64,000 bases of DNA. Source: Chara braunii (taxonomy: Eukaryota > Streptophyta > Charophyceae > Charales > Characeae). How positions within the stretch are numbered: the stretch's first letter is position 1; each line of letters opens with the position of its first letter. The DNA lies in contig BFEA01000590.1 in the NCBI GenBank assembly GCA_003427395.1, positions 586,460-650,459 of the forward strand. Reading direction: 5' to 3'. The notes under the pieces were generated by a model. That model did not search any database. It saw only the letters and a list, made by a program, of their open reading frames with translations, and was not told the DNA's origin. The position numbers and the translations under genes are program-made. Positions 45,905 to 57,732 of the stretch are shown piece by piece.

Positions 45905-46640
45905 ATAGACGACCACCTTCCATCTTCTTCCTCCACCGTCTCCTTCACCCATCCGCCATAGCCAACCACCTTCCTCCTTCCTCCTCCATCATCCCATCCA
46001 CCCATCCACCATAGCCAGCCACCTTCCACCTTCTTCCTCCACCACCTCCTTCACCCATCCACCATAGCCAGCCACCTTCCACCTTCTTCCTCCACCACCT
46101 CCTTCACCCATCCACCATAGCCGACCACCTTCCACCTTCTTCCTCCACCACCTCCTTCACCCATCCACCATAGCCGACCGCCTTCCACCTTCTTCCTGCA
46201 CCGTCTCCCTCACCCATCCGCCATATCCAACCACCTTCCACCTTCTTCCTCCACCATCTCCTTCACCCATCCACCATAGCCAACCGCCCTCCACCTTTAC
46301 CCTCCACCTTCACCCTCCACCGTCTCCCTCACCCATCCGTCATAGCCAACCACCTTCCACCTTCTTCCTCCATCACCTCCTTTCTCCCATCCTCTATGGT
46401 CAACCACCTTCCACCTTCTTCCTCCACCGTCTCCTTCACCCATCCACCATAGCCAACCACCCTCCACCTTCATCCTCCACCATCCCCTTCATCCATTCAC
46501 CATAGCCAACCACCTTGCATCTTCACCCTCCACCGTCTCCTTCACCCATCTGCCATAGCCAACCACCTTCCACCTTCTTCCTCCACCAGCTCCTTCGCCC
46601 ATCCTCCATGACCAAACCACTTTGCACCTCTTTCCTCCTC
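45905..46640 (-). repeat. About 51-bp minisatellite array, inverted
   Basis: The complement of the forward array: CACCCATCCACCATAGCC and CACCTTCCACCTTCTTCCTC alternate about 14 times. It faces the forward array across a 0.9-kb spacer. Confidence 0.93.
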
Positions 46641-46764
46641 CGACCTCTTCCGCCACGCAAAGGTTGTAAGCAAAAGAGGCGCCAAAGGGCGCAAGGAGCA
46701 TTAGGTAGGGCGGTAGGACGCGCTAAGGAGCAAGGTTGATTAGGGATTAGGAGTCTCTTATTTC

Positions 46765-46860
<96 letters not shown>

Positions 46861-46885
46861 CTCACTTTCTCTCTCTCTCTCTCTC
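46765..46885. repeat. (CT)n microsatellite
   Basis: A CT run of about 90 bases plus a shorter one after a CCTCACTTT interruption. Confidence 0.97.
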
Positions 46886-46899
46886 ATTCTCTTTCCCTA

Positions 46900-48315
46900 G
46901 AGTCTTGACCTTCACCTTACCCTCTCCCCCTCTTCCTTCCTGGCACATGACTAACCCTTCCCCTCACTTTGTTACATTGTCAGGGAACGAACGGTGAAAG
47001 AAGCGGTCCTCACTTGGTGGAGAAAGAGGGCAAGGAGAGGATAGTCGGTCCCTTGCGCCACCAAGAAGGAGAAAGGGAAGCCCTTGAGAATTGGAAAGAC
47101 AAGGACTTGAGAAAGTGTGAAAGTGAAAGTTTGGCACAAGGTCAGTTGACTCAACCATTCCCCCGACTGCATGACTAAGGAGAATGCATGGCTTGATTGT
47201 GAAGGGAAGGGAAAGATTGAAGGAACCTTGGGAGGGAAAGGAACTTGGGCTTGCGGGAAGGGCAATGTGTTGACCCCAATGGGGGATTGTATCGGTCTTT
47301 GCCTTATGTGGGACTGTGCAGGTGAGGAGCTCAGATGGCTTGAGCGGGAGTGGGTCCGGGATTCGCAAGCAAAAGGGGAGCATGAGGATCCGACGGCGAA
47401 GGTCACGGGCTTAGCATAAACCTCGATGCGGGTGGGCCTTGGTGTAGGATGGTTGGAGAAGGGGTCAAGGAAAAGAGGGTGTGACGCGGCATGATGAACG
47501 TGTGTCTTGACTCTTTGCATGCAATGTGGGAGCCCGGAAAGACTAAGGGCTAACGACGGATATGCGAATATAATGCGTGTGTCAAGCAAAAAAAAAAGGA
47601 TAGGGGCTAGGGGATGGATGGCGTCGCCACACCCCAATGATGTCGTGAGGATTGTTGTGCTCAGTGAAGAGGTGTGTGGTCCAAGGACGACGTTTAGCCT
47701 ACGCACAAAAGAATAAAACTTCTCAAGGAACCCCCTGGACTGCTTGTGTATTGGAAGGAGCAATTATATGGCCACACCTAAATGAATCAAGAAAACGCCG
47801 CGAGTGACCTTAAAGTTACCATCTAGCACGAGAGCGGAGCTACATCCCCCAATGCAAAGCCCTCTCGCAAATGGTTCATCCCCATCCATCTCAAAGCACT
47901 AGGTGGGGGTGCCCCTAGGACGAATGACCCGCGCCCTGAGTGTGAGCGTGGGCGGGTCGAGCCAAAAGGGACCCGCAAGGGGCTCGAAAGTCTATCAGGG
48001 TACGGCCCTACGGAAAATGGTGGAGGTGCCGGGTATAGGGTTAAATTGACCCTTACGATTCCGGAGGGGGCGCCCGACGCATGATCATATACATAACCGA
48101 AGAGAAGAAACTTGGACTTGTGCATGCTCTTTCCCTTGAGAGAATCGGACTTGAGAGTGGCTGGGCGCATGGCATGGCCAGGCCTGGAGGTATAACATGC
48201 ATGTTGCACCTTATTAGCCTACTCCTCGGTGGAGTGGCTCTAACCCCCCTTCCTCCGGTGCTAGTGTTCACCAGTCCGAGGAAGCCTCGGGCAAGTCGCA
48301 GGGCAGGGCTTGACT
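46900..48315. other. Region upstream of the hAT relic, nothing firmly recognised
   Basis: It may hold the lost N-terminal part of the hAT transposase. The plus-strand frames here are short and I could not identify a BED zinc finger or a DUF659-type core. Minus-strand frames of up to 263 codons have no recognised domain. Confidence 0.4.
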
Positions 48316-48317
48316 GC

Positions 48318-49838
48318 GGAACAATGAAACTTCATTGCGGAGAAAGTGAAGGACCGATGCAGGATGATGCGACAGCCGGTGCATGCAACCAACTTCCTTC
48401 TCAATCCCTCGAGGGGGGACCCTCGTTATTTGCACGACCCCAAGAGCCTCCTTGTGCAAAATGCCATGAAGTTCGTATTGTCACAATGCAGCGAGGGGGG
48501 CACTTGGGGATGCAAGGAGCATCTCAAGTTGTGGGGAAGTTTGAAGGTGTTCCACAAAGAGCCGGTGGAAGAGTCCTCCAAGCCGATGAAGGATCAAGAC
48601 AGTTTATGGACGGACTTCGCCAAATTTGACAGCACACTGCATCAGATTGGTGGAACTGTCATGGGAAGAGTCACGAGGAGCTGCAGAAGATTGCAACACG
48701 AGTGACAGCAATGTGGAGCACGGTCACCCCTTGCGAGCGGAACTGGTCCACCCTCGATCTTGTGCACGAGAAGAGGAGGAACCAGTTGTGCCCTGAAACT
48801 ATCAACAAGCTTGTTTATATACATTGGAACATGCAGCTCACGAATGTGAAGAAGAAGAAGAACAAAGGGGGCTTCATTGACTTGTGGGCGAGCTTCTTCG
48901 ACGACGGACAAGCGCCGCCACTTGAGGACCTTGCCATTCTTCCTCCCGGAGCACCGATTGCAGAAGGTGAGCTGGTTGCGTGTGATCGTTTGAGCAAGAC
49001 ACCAATTGATGGGGTTCCAAAGGTAGGGAGGTTGGATGAGTCTAGCTGCTCTGATGATAGTGACGACGGCGAGGACTTGGTTTGGAGGGGGAAGGGTGTG
49101 AAGAAGAGGGATGAGGTGGTGAAGAACGGGAAAGCACCCACGGTAGGTGAGGAAGAAGGTCATGATCGTAACGGGGAGGAAGAGAACATGGAGCAAGAGG
49201 AAGCGGGGGAAGAGGAAGAGGAAAAGATTGATTTCGGCCTGCGCTCATACAACGATAGCGACAAGTCTAAGGACAACAACGAGATTGACAACAATCTCCC
49301 GAACTTGCATGAGTTTGGTTACTTCGACAGCAGCCTGCGTGTTGGACTGGATGATGATGAGGCTGAGAGAAGAGCGGCACAGGCCCTAGCGCAAACAGAC
49401 CGTGCCATTGTGATGCAGCGCATGGAGCAGGAGGCTGCCAGACGAGCAGCCTTGCCACGTAACATCGGGCAAAGGGGAGAATAGGGTTGTGAAAAGAAAC
49501 AAGATCAACTCGGGGGAGAGTCAGCCACAGATGCAGCAAGCGGACAGGAAGACGAACACCAAGAAGTGCAGAAGTGGCAGCAAGAAGAGGAAGATCAACA
49601 ATTGGAAGATGAGCACGAAGAGGACGAAGAAGTTTCGCTCGTGGACAAGAGGCGCCAGCGTGCACCCAAATCTGCTTCGCTCGTTGTTGTGCTGCCTGTT
49701 CAGGAGTTTCCACCGCTGCTTCAAAAACTGCAGCATGACAACGTTGAGAGAAGCACGGTGGGAAGGAAGAGGAAGGCGCTCGTGGAGCCCGCTATACCAG
49801 CTCTCGTGAAGAGGGGACGCGGAAGGCCACGAAAATAG
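48318..49838 (+). pseudogene. hAT-superfamily transposase, C-terminal part, broken
   Basis: hAT transposases cut and paste elements with 8-bp target duplications. The first segment reads AEKVKDRCRMMRQPVHATNF LLNP, the usual block before the dimerisation region. A frameshift at 48610-48640 leads into SDWWNCHGKSHEELQKIATR and then CERNWSTLDLVHEKRRN and NKLVYIHWNMQL, the C-terminal dimerisation domain (about 48645-48840). After it comes a long acidic tail, interrupted by TAG at 49482-49484 but continuing in frame to an AT-hook, KRGRGRPRK, at the end (about 49812-49838). The N-terminal zinc finger and most of the catalytic core are missing or unrecognisable. No terminal inverted repeats were found. 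Confidence 0.8.
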
Positions 49839-49899
49839 AGGAACTCCCCCCCAACAGCAGCGTGCCCCCCTATCGTCGTTCGCCCCCCCCCACGAAGGA

Positions 49900-50928
49900 C
49901 CGGCCGTCAGTTGAAGAAAATCACGAAGGTCGTTGAGGATGACAACACGACGGACGAGGGCAGTAGCAACGAGGAGTCCAACGACGGTCACAATCAGTCC
50001 GAGGGCGAGTGGGCTTAGTCTTCACTGTTGTGCATAATAGCTAGTCAGGCTACGACGTTACCACACTTCAGACATCTAATTGAGTTCACCGTGTGTGTGT
50101 GTGTGTGTGTGTGTGAGTTAGTGTGTGTCGGTGTGCGAATGTCTGTTGTGTCTACAATTGTGAGTGCATTGGGCAATGCGTGTCCTTCTGCAGTCTTATG
50201 CCTGGTGATTCATGCAAGTTAGTCTTTAAGTGAGTGTGATAGTTAGTCCATTGGGCACCGGCTCCATCCCTGCAGCAGTCGTAAGGGACCCAATTTGCAG
50301 CCCTACTCCTTGTTCTGATCTATGTTGTATGTGTCTGTGTGACAGTGTCTTTGGGTGCAACATGTCTCACTCTATGCAGCATGACTGTGCATCAGTTTTA
50401 ACTGTTTACAGTGTGTGCTTGTTTGGCAGTCTCTACCATGATAACTGTGACCAAGCGCGTCTCGAAACAGGAATGACGAAAAGGAAGAGGACGGTGAGGT
50501 AGAGAGGACGGAGGGTGGAGAAAGAAAATGACCCATACAGGATAGGAAGGAGGAGACCCAAAGTTTAGACTGAGAACGGCAAGAGGAGACAAAGAAACAG
50601 AGAAAAGCATCCAATGAGGAGGAGCAGGAGGAGAGGAGGAGGAGGAGGAGGAGGAGGAGATGGAGCGGAGGAATAGTAGGAACTATTTCATTGAATGGGA
50701 TGATGAGGAGGAATAGAGGGGGAGGGAGGGAGGAGGAAACAGATTGGTCAAGGTTGAGGAGCTGCATGAAGACACGGTATGCCATGGGATGGAGGCTGCG
50801 GGTGATGGAGGCAAGTGTTGCGTTGAGGATTCTGTTCTTTGTCTATCTTGTCATCATCCCACATCCCAATCATTCATTCGTATAGTTCCTGATGTCCCCA
50901 ATAGTAGTCAAACCCCCAAACCCCTCCA
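49900..50928. other. No gene recognised; GT microsatellite and GGA-rich tract
   Basis: A (GT)n run at 50090-50115 and a GAGGAG purine tract at 50612-50660. No protein or RNA gene is seen. Confidence 0.45.
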
Positions 50929-51020
50929 CCTTCTTCCCCTGAATACAACGCATGGTCATTATAGTTGTATTTAGACTGAAAAATGCCCCAGCAAGTATCG
51001 TTGTATTCAGGGGAAGAAGG
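50929..51020. mobile_element. Hairpin mini-element, copy 4 (perfect 22-bp arms)
   Basis: 50929-50950 is the exact reverse complement of 50999-51020; the core of the arm is CTTCCCCTGAATACAACG. The total is 92 bp. It is the best-preserved member of the family also found at 2311, 2491 and 7961, more than 40 kb away. Confidence 0.75.
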
Positions 51021-51291
51021 TAGTTCCGGCTGTCGTCAAGACTGCTAAAACCCCTAACCCTTCTTCCCTTGTTATCATGCCACTTCTTATAAGCTGAGAA
51101 CGGTCGGTGATGCTGCGAACGTCCTTCGCCTATTTTCTGATTCATTCGTCTCAGAGAGGTGCTGCTTCTATAAGCAGACAGTGTGATAGTGTGCATTTTT
51201 CTCACTTGTCGCTAAAACACACAAACATTGAGAACATTCTATCACAAGTAACACAGGCATTTACATTACATCACTTAAACCACCAGTTCAA

Positions 51292-51365
51292 TGGACGAGC
51301 CTATCTCAGTTGGTACACCCACGGACTGTTGAAATACAGACCCAAGTTCGAATCTAGTTGCAATC
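51292..51365 (+). repeat. tRNA-like sequence (possible SINE head)
   Basis: TATCTCAGTTGG resembles a Pol III A box. About 35 bases later AAGTTCGAATC resembles a B box. Anticodon and acceptor stems do not fold properly, so it is a tRNA pseudogene or tRNA-derived SINE head rather than a gene. Confidence 0.45.
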
Positions 51366-51369
51366 AGAT

Positions 51370-52160
51370 GAACAGAGTCAAATAATTATGAATCACCTGG
51401 GGCCAGCCAGTTCAAAGATGATATCTCAAGGCTGTCGCCCTTTGTTAGCCACTTGTTCAGGTAATCCTTTGGGAGCATCAACGCTATCAAGTTGGACAAT
51501 CCTGATCATGTGGCTAAGAAACGGAGAGAATTCAGCTTGACGATTCAGACCCCCAAATGTGACCCCAACATAGAGGGGCCCAGTCGGCTAGAACATAAGG
51601 TCACGAGGCAGCATTCCAAAAGAGAAGTTTCCTGAGGCAAATGTCGCATCCAGACTGAAATGAAAAGTCATTTTGCAAAAGTCACAGTAAGGTCCAGACT
51701 GAATTGAAAAGTCGTATTGCAAAAGTCACAGTCAGGTCCTAAACGAACAGTCCATAATAAGGTTGAGACAGGGTCATGTCTGTTTCGCAATAAGTCAAAG
51801 GTCAACAGTCCCAGTCCATTCACAGTCCCAGAAGACCAAAAGGCAAGCCCGTCGGCCAAAGCAGCAAACCATGGGAAAGGTACAACGACACAGACTTTGA
51901 AACAAAAGGTTCTGACGGGGCAGAAGGTCCAACGCACTTGGAGGTTGAGGAGGCTCATAGCAGACAAACCAGGGTCAGGCAAGATGCGAGATACAGAAAG
52001 ACGACAAAATCTGACTTAGAGGGCCTCAAAACGGCCAAACATAAAAGTTAAGGAGACCCAAGCCTGCGAGTTCGTCGGATGCCCCGCCGGGCCTCTTAGG
52101 CAACTTTAAAAAGAACAGTATTTGAGCCTGGATTTGGGGTCCTCTCTGCATGCGCAGAAG
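51370..52160. other. No gene recognised
   Basis: Contains a short duplicated segment near 51654-51730 (AAAAGTCACAGTMAGGTCC). A run of A occurs at 52170-52194. Confidence 0.4.
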
Positions 52161-52479
52161 ACCCCAGCAAAAAAAAAAAAAAAAAAAAAAAAAAGGCCTA
52201 TTTTCTGACACGCCCGGGGTACCCCGGGCAACACCCCCCCAGGCAACTTGCCCGGATGCCCGGCCGGGCAAAAAAAACATCCTAGCATTTTTTTAATTAT
52301 CTCAAAAGATCATGTGTATAGTCTGTGGGCAAACTTGCTCTTTTTTAACGTTTTTTACTAGGTTACCAATGGTTCGGGGGCCGGTCGTCTCCCCCGGACG
52401 TCTCCCCATACGTTCGGTACCCCCGTTGTCCGGAAAAACAATTTTTTTTTTTTGTAAAAAAAAAAAATTATTTTTTTCT

Positions 52480-53170
52480 CGGTCTTTGATTTTGAACTTA
52501 TGATTGACTGCGAATTTGAACATGACTCCAAGGCAAAAGTTGCTTGTATGTTATTTTACATAACATATATTGTTTTCAGATTTTTCTGAGAACTTGTTTG
52601 TTTGTTTTTTTTTGCGCTAGGTCGGATATCCCGGACGGTCAGGGGGGTCCTGGACGTCCGATCCAACAGCCTAGGTTTTTTTATCTTTTTTTTTTCTTTT
52701 TTTTTAATTTTTAACTTGCGTTTGACTAAGAATTTGAAGATGTCTCCGAGACAAAAGTTGTTTGTGCTATTATTTTACATAACATATACTTTTTGGCAAG
52801 GATTTTATTGTTAACTTCAAAATTGCTCTATATAGTCTATAAATGTTGGAAACGACCTATAGCCGTATATGCCAGAATTCACTAAAACTGTTTTTTACAC
52901 CTTTCGAGTTTGTTCTTTTAGAGCTCTGTTTTTTTGCCAATCTATTGAGAATGACTTATAGTCCTAGAACAGGATCTTTGCAAGCAAGAGGTTTCCTCCA
53001 CATTTTAAGGATCGCTCGACTGTTTGCCTGATTTTTTGCTTTGTATTTTGAAAAGTTGTCGAAAATGTATTTTTTTTTTAACCTAGAAATAAAAGTAAGA
53101 GTTCTAATTATCCACTCTATACAAAATGTTGGGTTTTGTGGTTTTGTATGGTTTTCACGAATCATGTGTT
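52480..53170. repeat. Dispersed AT-rich repeat, copy B
   Basis: The main part, 52690-53170, aligns in order with 39370-39910. The shorter 52480-52600 stretch carries the same GGCAAAAGTTGCTTGT and TTTTACATAACATATAT words, so two copies of this family lie side by side. Confidence 0.8.
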
Positions 53171-53185
53171 GAATTAGAATAAAAC

Positions 53186-53189
53186 AAAA

Positions 53190-53220
<31 letters not shown>

Positions 53221-53300
53221 AATATGGAAGGTCGAAACTAAACAGTTGGAGCACGAGTCGACCGTGCTACTAACCACTAGTCCTCATGATGTGACTACAG
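53186..53300 (-). repeat. tRNA-like sequence with (ATTT)n tail (possible SINE)
   Basis: On the minus strand TAGTGGTTAGTAGCACG resembles the D-arm/A-box of tRNA-Asp/Glu-type genes. GCACG-GTCGACT-CGTGC forms a perfect 5-bp stem with a 7-base anticodon-like loop, and GTTTCGACC resembles a B box. An ATTT tetranucleotide tail (plus-strand AAAT run, 53186-53220) follows. No acceptor stem closes. Confidence 0.45.
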
Positions 53301-53304
53301 GCTT

Positions 53305-54415
53305 GGAATGGCGGTCCCATAACGGGATTCCGACGTGCACGCTCCTCCCTTCAAACCGTGTTGTCGACCTGTTCCCATCGGGTGCCCATGTCCAATGGTA
53401 AGAAAGAGGCTTATGACCCTCCTCGGAGGTGATAAGCTTCCTACCGATGTGGCCGCGGGTCACCCCTCTTTTGAGGTCCTATCGCGCAGCGCCCGATCGA
53501 GCCTCCCAACCATCGGTACAAAAATGAAAGGTCAGACCAGTCTGGGCCACAAACCACAGCCGCGTTCGAAATTCGAACCGTGGGTCTTCCCGCGAAGTGA
53601 CAGAAGGAAAATCTTATATAAGAAGGTTGACAACAAAATTAATAATAATAATAATAAAATTAATAATAATAGAATAAGGAAGGAAGGGAATCACAACGTC
53701 GTTGCGCTCAGAGATCACTAGATCGTCCCAGATTAAAGCGAAGGTCCAAATCTGCGCGCGGGACGGACGCCTAGCTTCCCTTTCCTCTTCTTATCCTGCT
53801 TTCTCTTTTGCTTTCTTTTTCTTTTGCCATTTTTTTGTTCAACTAACAGCGATTCTACGTACCTAACCCATAACCTGACCGGGAAGCGATCGGCACACAG
53901 TAGAAAAGACAGCGCCGGTCTATTTACTTCCGCGTCCCTGGGCGAACCCGGCGGTTACCACGGCCACAGGCCGATAGTGCTTTCCTGTACAGCAGGGCGT
54001 CGAGCCTGCGTGGACCAAAGGGAAGTTCAATGGCGCACCCCCTTCCTTTTTGCAGGGCCAAGCACCAACAAGGTCGGTTCACGTCAGGGCACAACTCAGG
54101 TGTGCCAGTAGGGCAGCGAAGGTTCGCCAACAGTCCAACAAGCCGCAAACATTCTAGACAAGGGACTGGTGTTGAGCAGGAATTTGGCACACTAAGGAGG
54201 GTCGGGACACCGCGTCCTCCGACATGGTACCAAACCCCACCCAGCGTCCCTGCTGGGTCAAAATAAGTAGCATACCAGTATAAAGGAAAGGTAACTATGG
54301 ATGGGTGTTTGTCGCTCACTTTCACCGCACATCACAGCGAAGTCTCTCGGAGCGGACTTGCGCCACGTGGCGGCGCGCAGATCGCGCACCCCCCCCCTCC
54401 CCCCCCCCCCCCCCA
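53305..54415. other. No gene recognised
   Basis: Short frames only; an AAT trinucleotide run at 53640-53670. Nothing matches a known RNA or protein. Confidence 0.45.
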
Positions 54416-54419
54416 ACTC

Positions 54420-54517
54420 GAACTTTTTTTTTCGAAAAAAAAAACGAAAAAAAAAAGAAAGAAAAAAAGGAAAAAAGGAAGAAAGGAAGGAAGCGAGAAA
54501 GAAAAAAACGAAGGAAG

Positions 54518-54579
<62 letters not shown>

Positions 54580-54675
54580 TGGAGGGAGGGTTGGGGGAAA
54601 AAAAGTCATGGATACCGTACCTTTTCAAAAAGCACTGCAGCTGCGTGCAACAACTCTCTCTCTTTCTCTGCGATT

Positions 54676-54720
<45 letters not shown>
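54420..54720. repeat. Poly-A and (CT)n tract
   Basis: A/G-rich then uninterrupted A (about 54517-54577), followed by a CT run at 54679-54720. Lys-rich or Phe-rich frames here are artefacts. Confidence 0.95.
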
Positions 54721-54726
<6 letters not shown>

Positions 54727-54789
54727 CGTGTCAGGGCTCTTGCAGACGTTCAAAGCCTTGAAGAACGTCAATGACCGATGGTAGAGCAC

Positions 54790-56250
54790 AAGCACAGGCC
54801 GGTGAGGATGACAACACGAAGCAGAAAGGAGATGGTGAAAACGTTGTGGCTGTAGATGAAGACAACGAAAATAACCAAGGAACGTCAACAAGAATGAGGT
54901 AAAAGTAGTGTGAAGAGATGTAGGTACCGGTAGGTAAAAGAAAAAAAAAAAGGCTCAGCCTAGGCCAAGCAAGTGCAGGCCTTGTAAAAAAGGTACCTGC
55001 GGTAAACAACCCAAACGAAACGGCACCAGTGGCACAACAGGCCTCAAGGTGGCTAGGGAAGGGAAACGGGGAAAAAAAAACAAAAACAACACACCGTAGC
55101 AGCATCGGGCCTCCACAAAAAAGGAACCGGTCGTGGCACGGGGCCTTTTCGCACATCGCCAGGGGGGGGGGGATTATGAGCGGTGGATAAAAAAACGAGG
55201 TCTGGGGGTGCAGGTGCATGCACTTCGAAAATAAAAAAGGCCCTCGCCCAGTTCTGACTGGCAAAAGGGAGTTGCGGGCTATGCGTCGGTCGTCGCCCAA
55301 CGCGACAACACACGATCACTGGAGTCGTCGGCACTTACGTCACAAAAAAAAAAAAAAAAAAAAAACCCGAAAAAAAGAGCCTCGGGCAGAACAACCGGGA
55401 CAACGGAGACAACGACCGAAATGGAGAAAAAGGCTCGGCACACATTACCGAGCGCGGGACAGCAAATTCACCGAGGGTGCGCCGTCCCTCGACGTCTCCA
55501 GCATTTCGTCCCTTTTTTTTTTTTTTTTCTCGTCGACGCCTTTGTCTTTTTTCTTTTTCTTTTCTCGTTGCCATCGACACACTACACATCACACCGCGCA
55601 AGACGGCGTCGCAGACAAATCAGGGACTCGGTTAACGACCTTCGACATGTGGCGTTGCACACCCCGTCCACGACCACCTTGGGCAAATGGTCGCGCCGCG
55701 TGCCAACCGAAGTTGCTGCCAAAAGCACGTCTACACCATGTGGGGGGGGGGGGGGGGGGGGGCCGGCGGCCGTTCGTGGGGCCAAAGGGGTCGCACCGCC
55801 GGGTTATAAAACTATGTGTTGAACATGCTCAATTTGCATCGCACCGCCCCCGAAAATTGTGCACGCGACAAACGAAAAATTCGAGTGACGGGCCGCTCTG
55901 GCAAAAACACGACGGCAATGACAGCTCAGAGAACAGATCCGCGCACAATGCGAGGAACGCATGTTTATCCGTACTTCTATGATGGTTTGTTATCCAATGT
56001 TGTTTTTTTTTTTTTTTTTTTTAATCGTGAACAAAGTCTCCACCCTTGTTTTCTTGCCCGTTTTTTTTGTTTTTTTTTTTTACCAATCCCACGGTCTCGT
56101 TATATATCTCGCCAATCCATGTTCTTAACCCCGCGCCTCCACAACATCAATGTGTCCGTGAAAACATCACGGTTCACTACTGCGGGCCACAAAAAGGTGA
56201 AAACAGGTCGTTAGCGCCGCCGTTTCCACGCAGTAGTGAACTACAATGTT
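54790..56250. other. No gene recognised; multiple homopolymers
   Basis: A runs (about 55344-55365), T runs (55514-55529, 56003-56022) and a G20-type run (55741-55762) break up otherwise GC-balanced DNA. No frame has recognisable domains. Confidence 0.45.
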
Positions 56251-56284
56251 GGGAACTTAAGACCAAAAATTTTCCAACACACAC

Positions 56285-56390
56285 ATGTTGGAAACATGTT
56301 GGAAACATGTTGGACAAACGTTGATCACATGTTGAAAAGATGTTGAAAACATGTAGGCCGCATGTTGGTAAACGGTTGGAAACATGGACC
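56285..56390. repeat. Short CATGTTGGAAA direct repeats
   Basis: About eight degenerate copies of an 11-13 base unit with core CATGTTGGAAA. Confidence 0.8.
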
Positions 56391-57159
56391 CGACCCTCCT
56401 AAACGATTGGCCGCATCATTTCACGTAATTCCAATGTTGGTTTCAACTTGTGAGCAAGTTGAAAACTTGATCAAAATTTCCCACAATTTTTCTGTTGAAC
56501 GATCTTCCCTGTGTAATCCCTAGTTGCTCTCCTTTCATTTTGAAACAGTGTACCTCTCTTTTGTTTTGCGGTGCTACCTCAGTCTTGTTCCGCATCGCTA
56601 CGGGTCTCTTATTTTTTCGGTTTTTCTTGTCATCATGCCTGAAGCACGTAGGGGACAGGGAAGAGGAAGAGGAGGTAGAGGAGGGAAAGCGAGCGAAGAA
56701 CCGCCGGCTCGCGCGTGATGTGAATATAGTTCGGAGGAGGAGGAAGATGAGCCACGAGGATATGGTGCTCACTCGAAACCTTACCCTCGCCACTCGCTGC
56801 CAACGTGGTACGAAAGAACTCCATCCCTAGACAGGATGAAGTATTTTCAGAAGAAATGCGAGGCGCATTACGGCGCGCCCAATACTTCTTCCCCTCCTTG
56901 TACTCCTAGGGCCCCTACCTCTCCCACAATTAGTAGAGCCTTAGTACCTGTTCCACCATCCTCTATCCCATGTGCGATCTCTCCCTCTTCTCACACTAAC
57001 GATTGTACCCTTCCTTGCATTTTCTTCCTCCCCGTCTTACTTCAGGTTGAGTTCATGGTTGTCTTCTATCTTTGTATAAGCACGAGACCTTCTCTTTGAG
57101 CCTCTGAACCTTCTTTCTTTTTAACTTCTCAATCTTTCCCATACCTCATAGCGTCTCTG

Positions 57160-57228
57160 GTTTAAGGGTTTGAATACCTTAAAACTAGGGATGCAGGTTC
57201 CTTGTGAGTCAGACCGCTCGACCACCAA
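57160..57228 (-). repeat. tRNA-Leu/Ser-like sequence (possible SINE head)
   Basis: The minus strand reads GGTGGTCGAGCGGTCTGACTC, close to the A-box/D-arm of tRNA-Leu and tRNA-Ser, and later GGTATTCAAACCC, a B-box-like word. The anticodon arm does not fold, so it is not a functional tRNA. Confidence 0.45.
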
Positions 57229-57424
57229 ATAAATTTTAGAAGGATTATGCTTCCACTTTCTTGTTTGCTGCTGGTTCTGACCTCTTGTCATTCTGAAATT
57301 TGTTCTCAGTCTGAATTTCATGGCAGAAAAATGTTACCTCGACCTTCGTCTTGGCTGCAAAACTGAAGGCACTGTCAGTCTGATACTAATGTTTGTGGTT
57401 CTCATCCAGTCTGCTATGCTGGGA

Positions 57425-57600
57425 GTAGGGCATACCAAACCCTTTTTCTGTTTTCTGGCTTGAGCGAGATATTTTTTCAACTTCTCAAGTGACTCAGGGG
57501 ATACCAAACCCCGTTTTCTTTCTCTCATCTGAGTGGGTCATCTCCTCAACTTCTCAGATAAAAGGAAGGGGATACCAAACCCGTTTTCTTTTCTCTGATC
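57425..57600. repeat. GGGATACCAAACCC direct repeats
   Basis: Three imperfect units of about 70 bases, each with GATACCAAACCCcGTTTTCT (or GCATACCAAACCCTTTTTCT in the first). Non-coding. Confidence 0.75.
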
Positions 57601-57732
57601 TGGGAACTTCAGATAAGTCTTTATATACCTGCAAAACAGCGAATTCCACAAACAACAGACTATATCCCCAACAGTTAACAGCAAAGCAACAAGTGAACAA
57701 AATAAGATCGAGAATAAAATAATAAAATAATA

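Noticed and set aside
46972-47763. 263-codon minus-strand frame upstream of the hAT relic
   Set aside because: Ser/Pro-rich with no domain and no supporting signals; retained only as an unexplained region.
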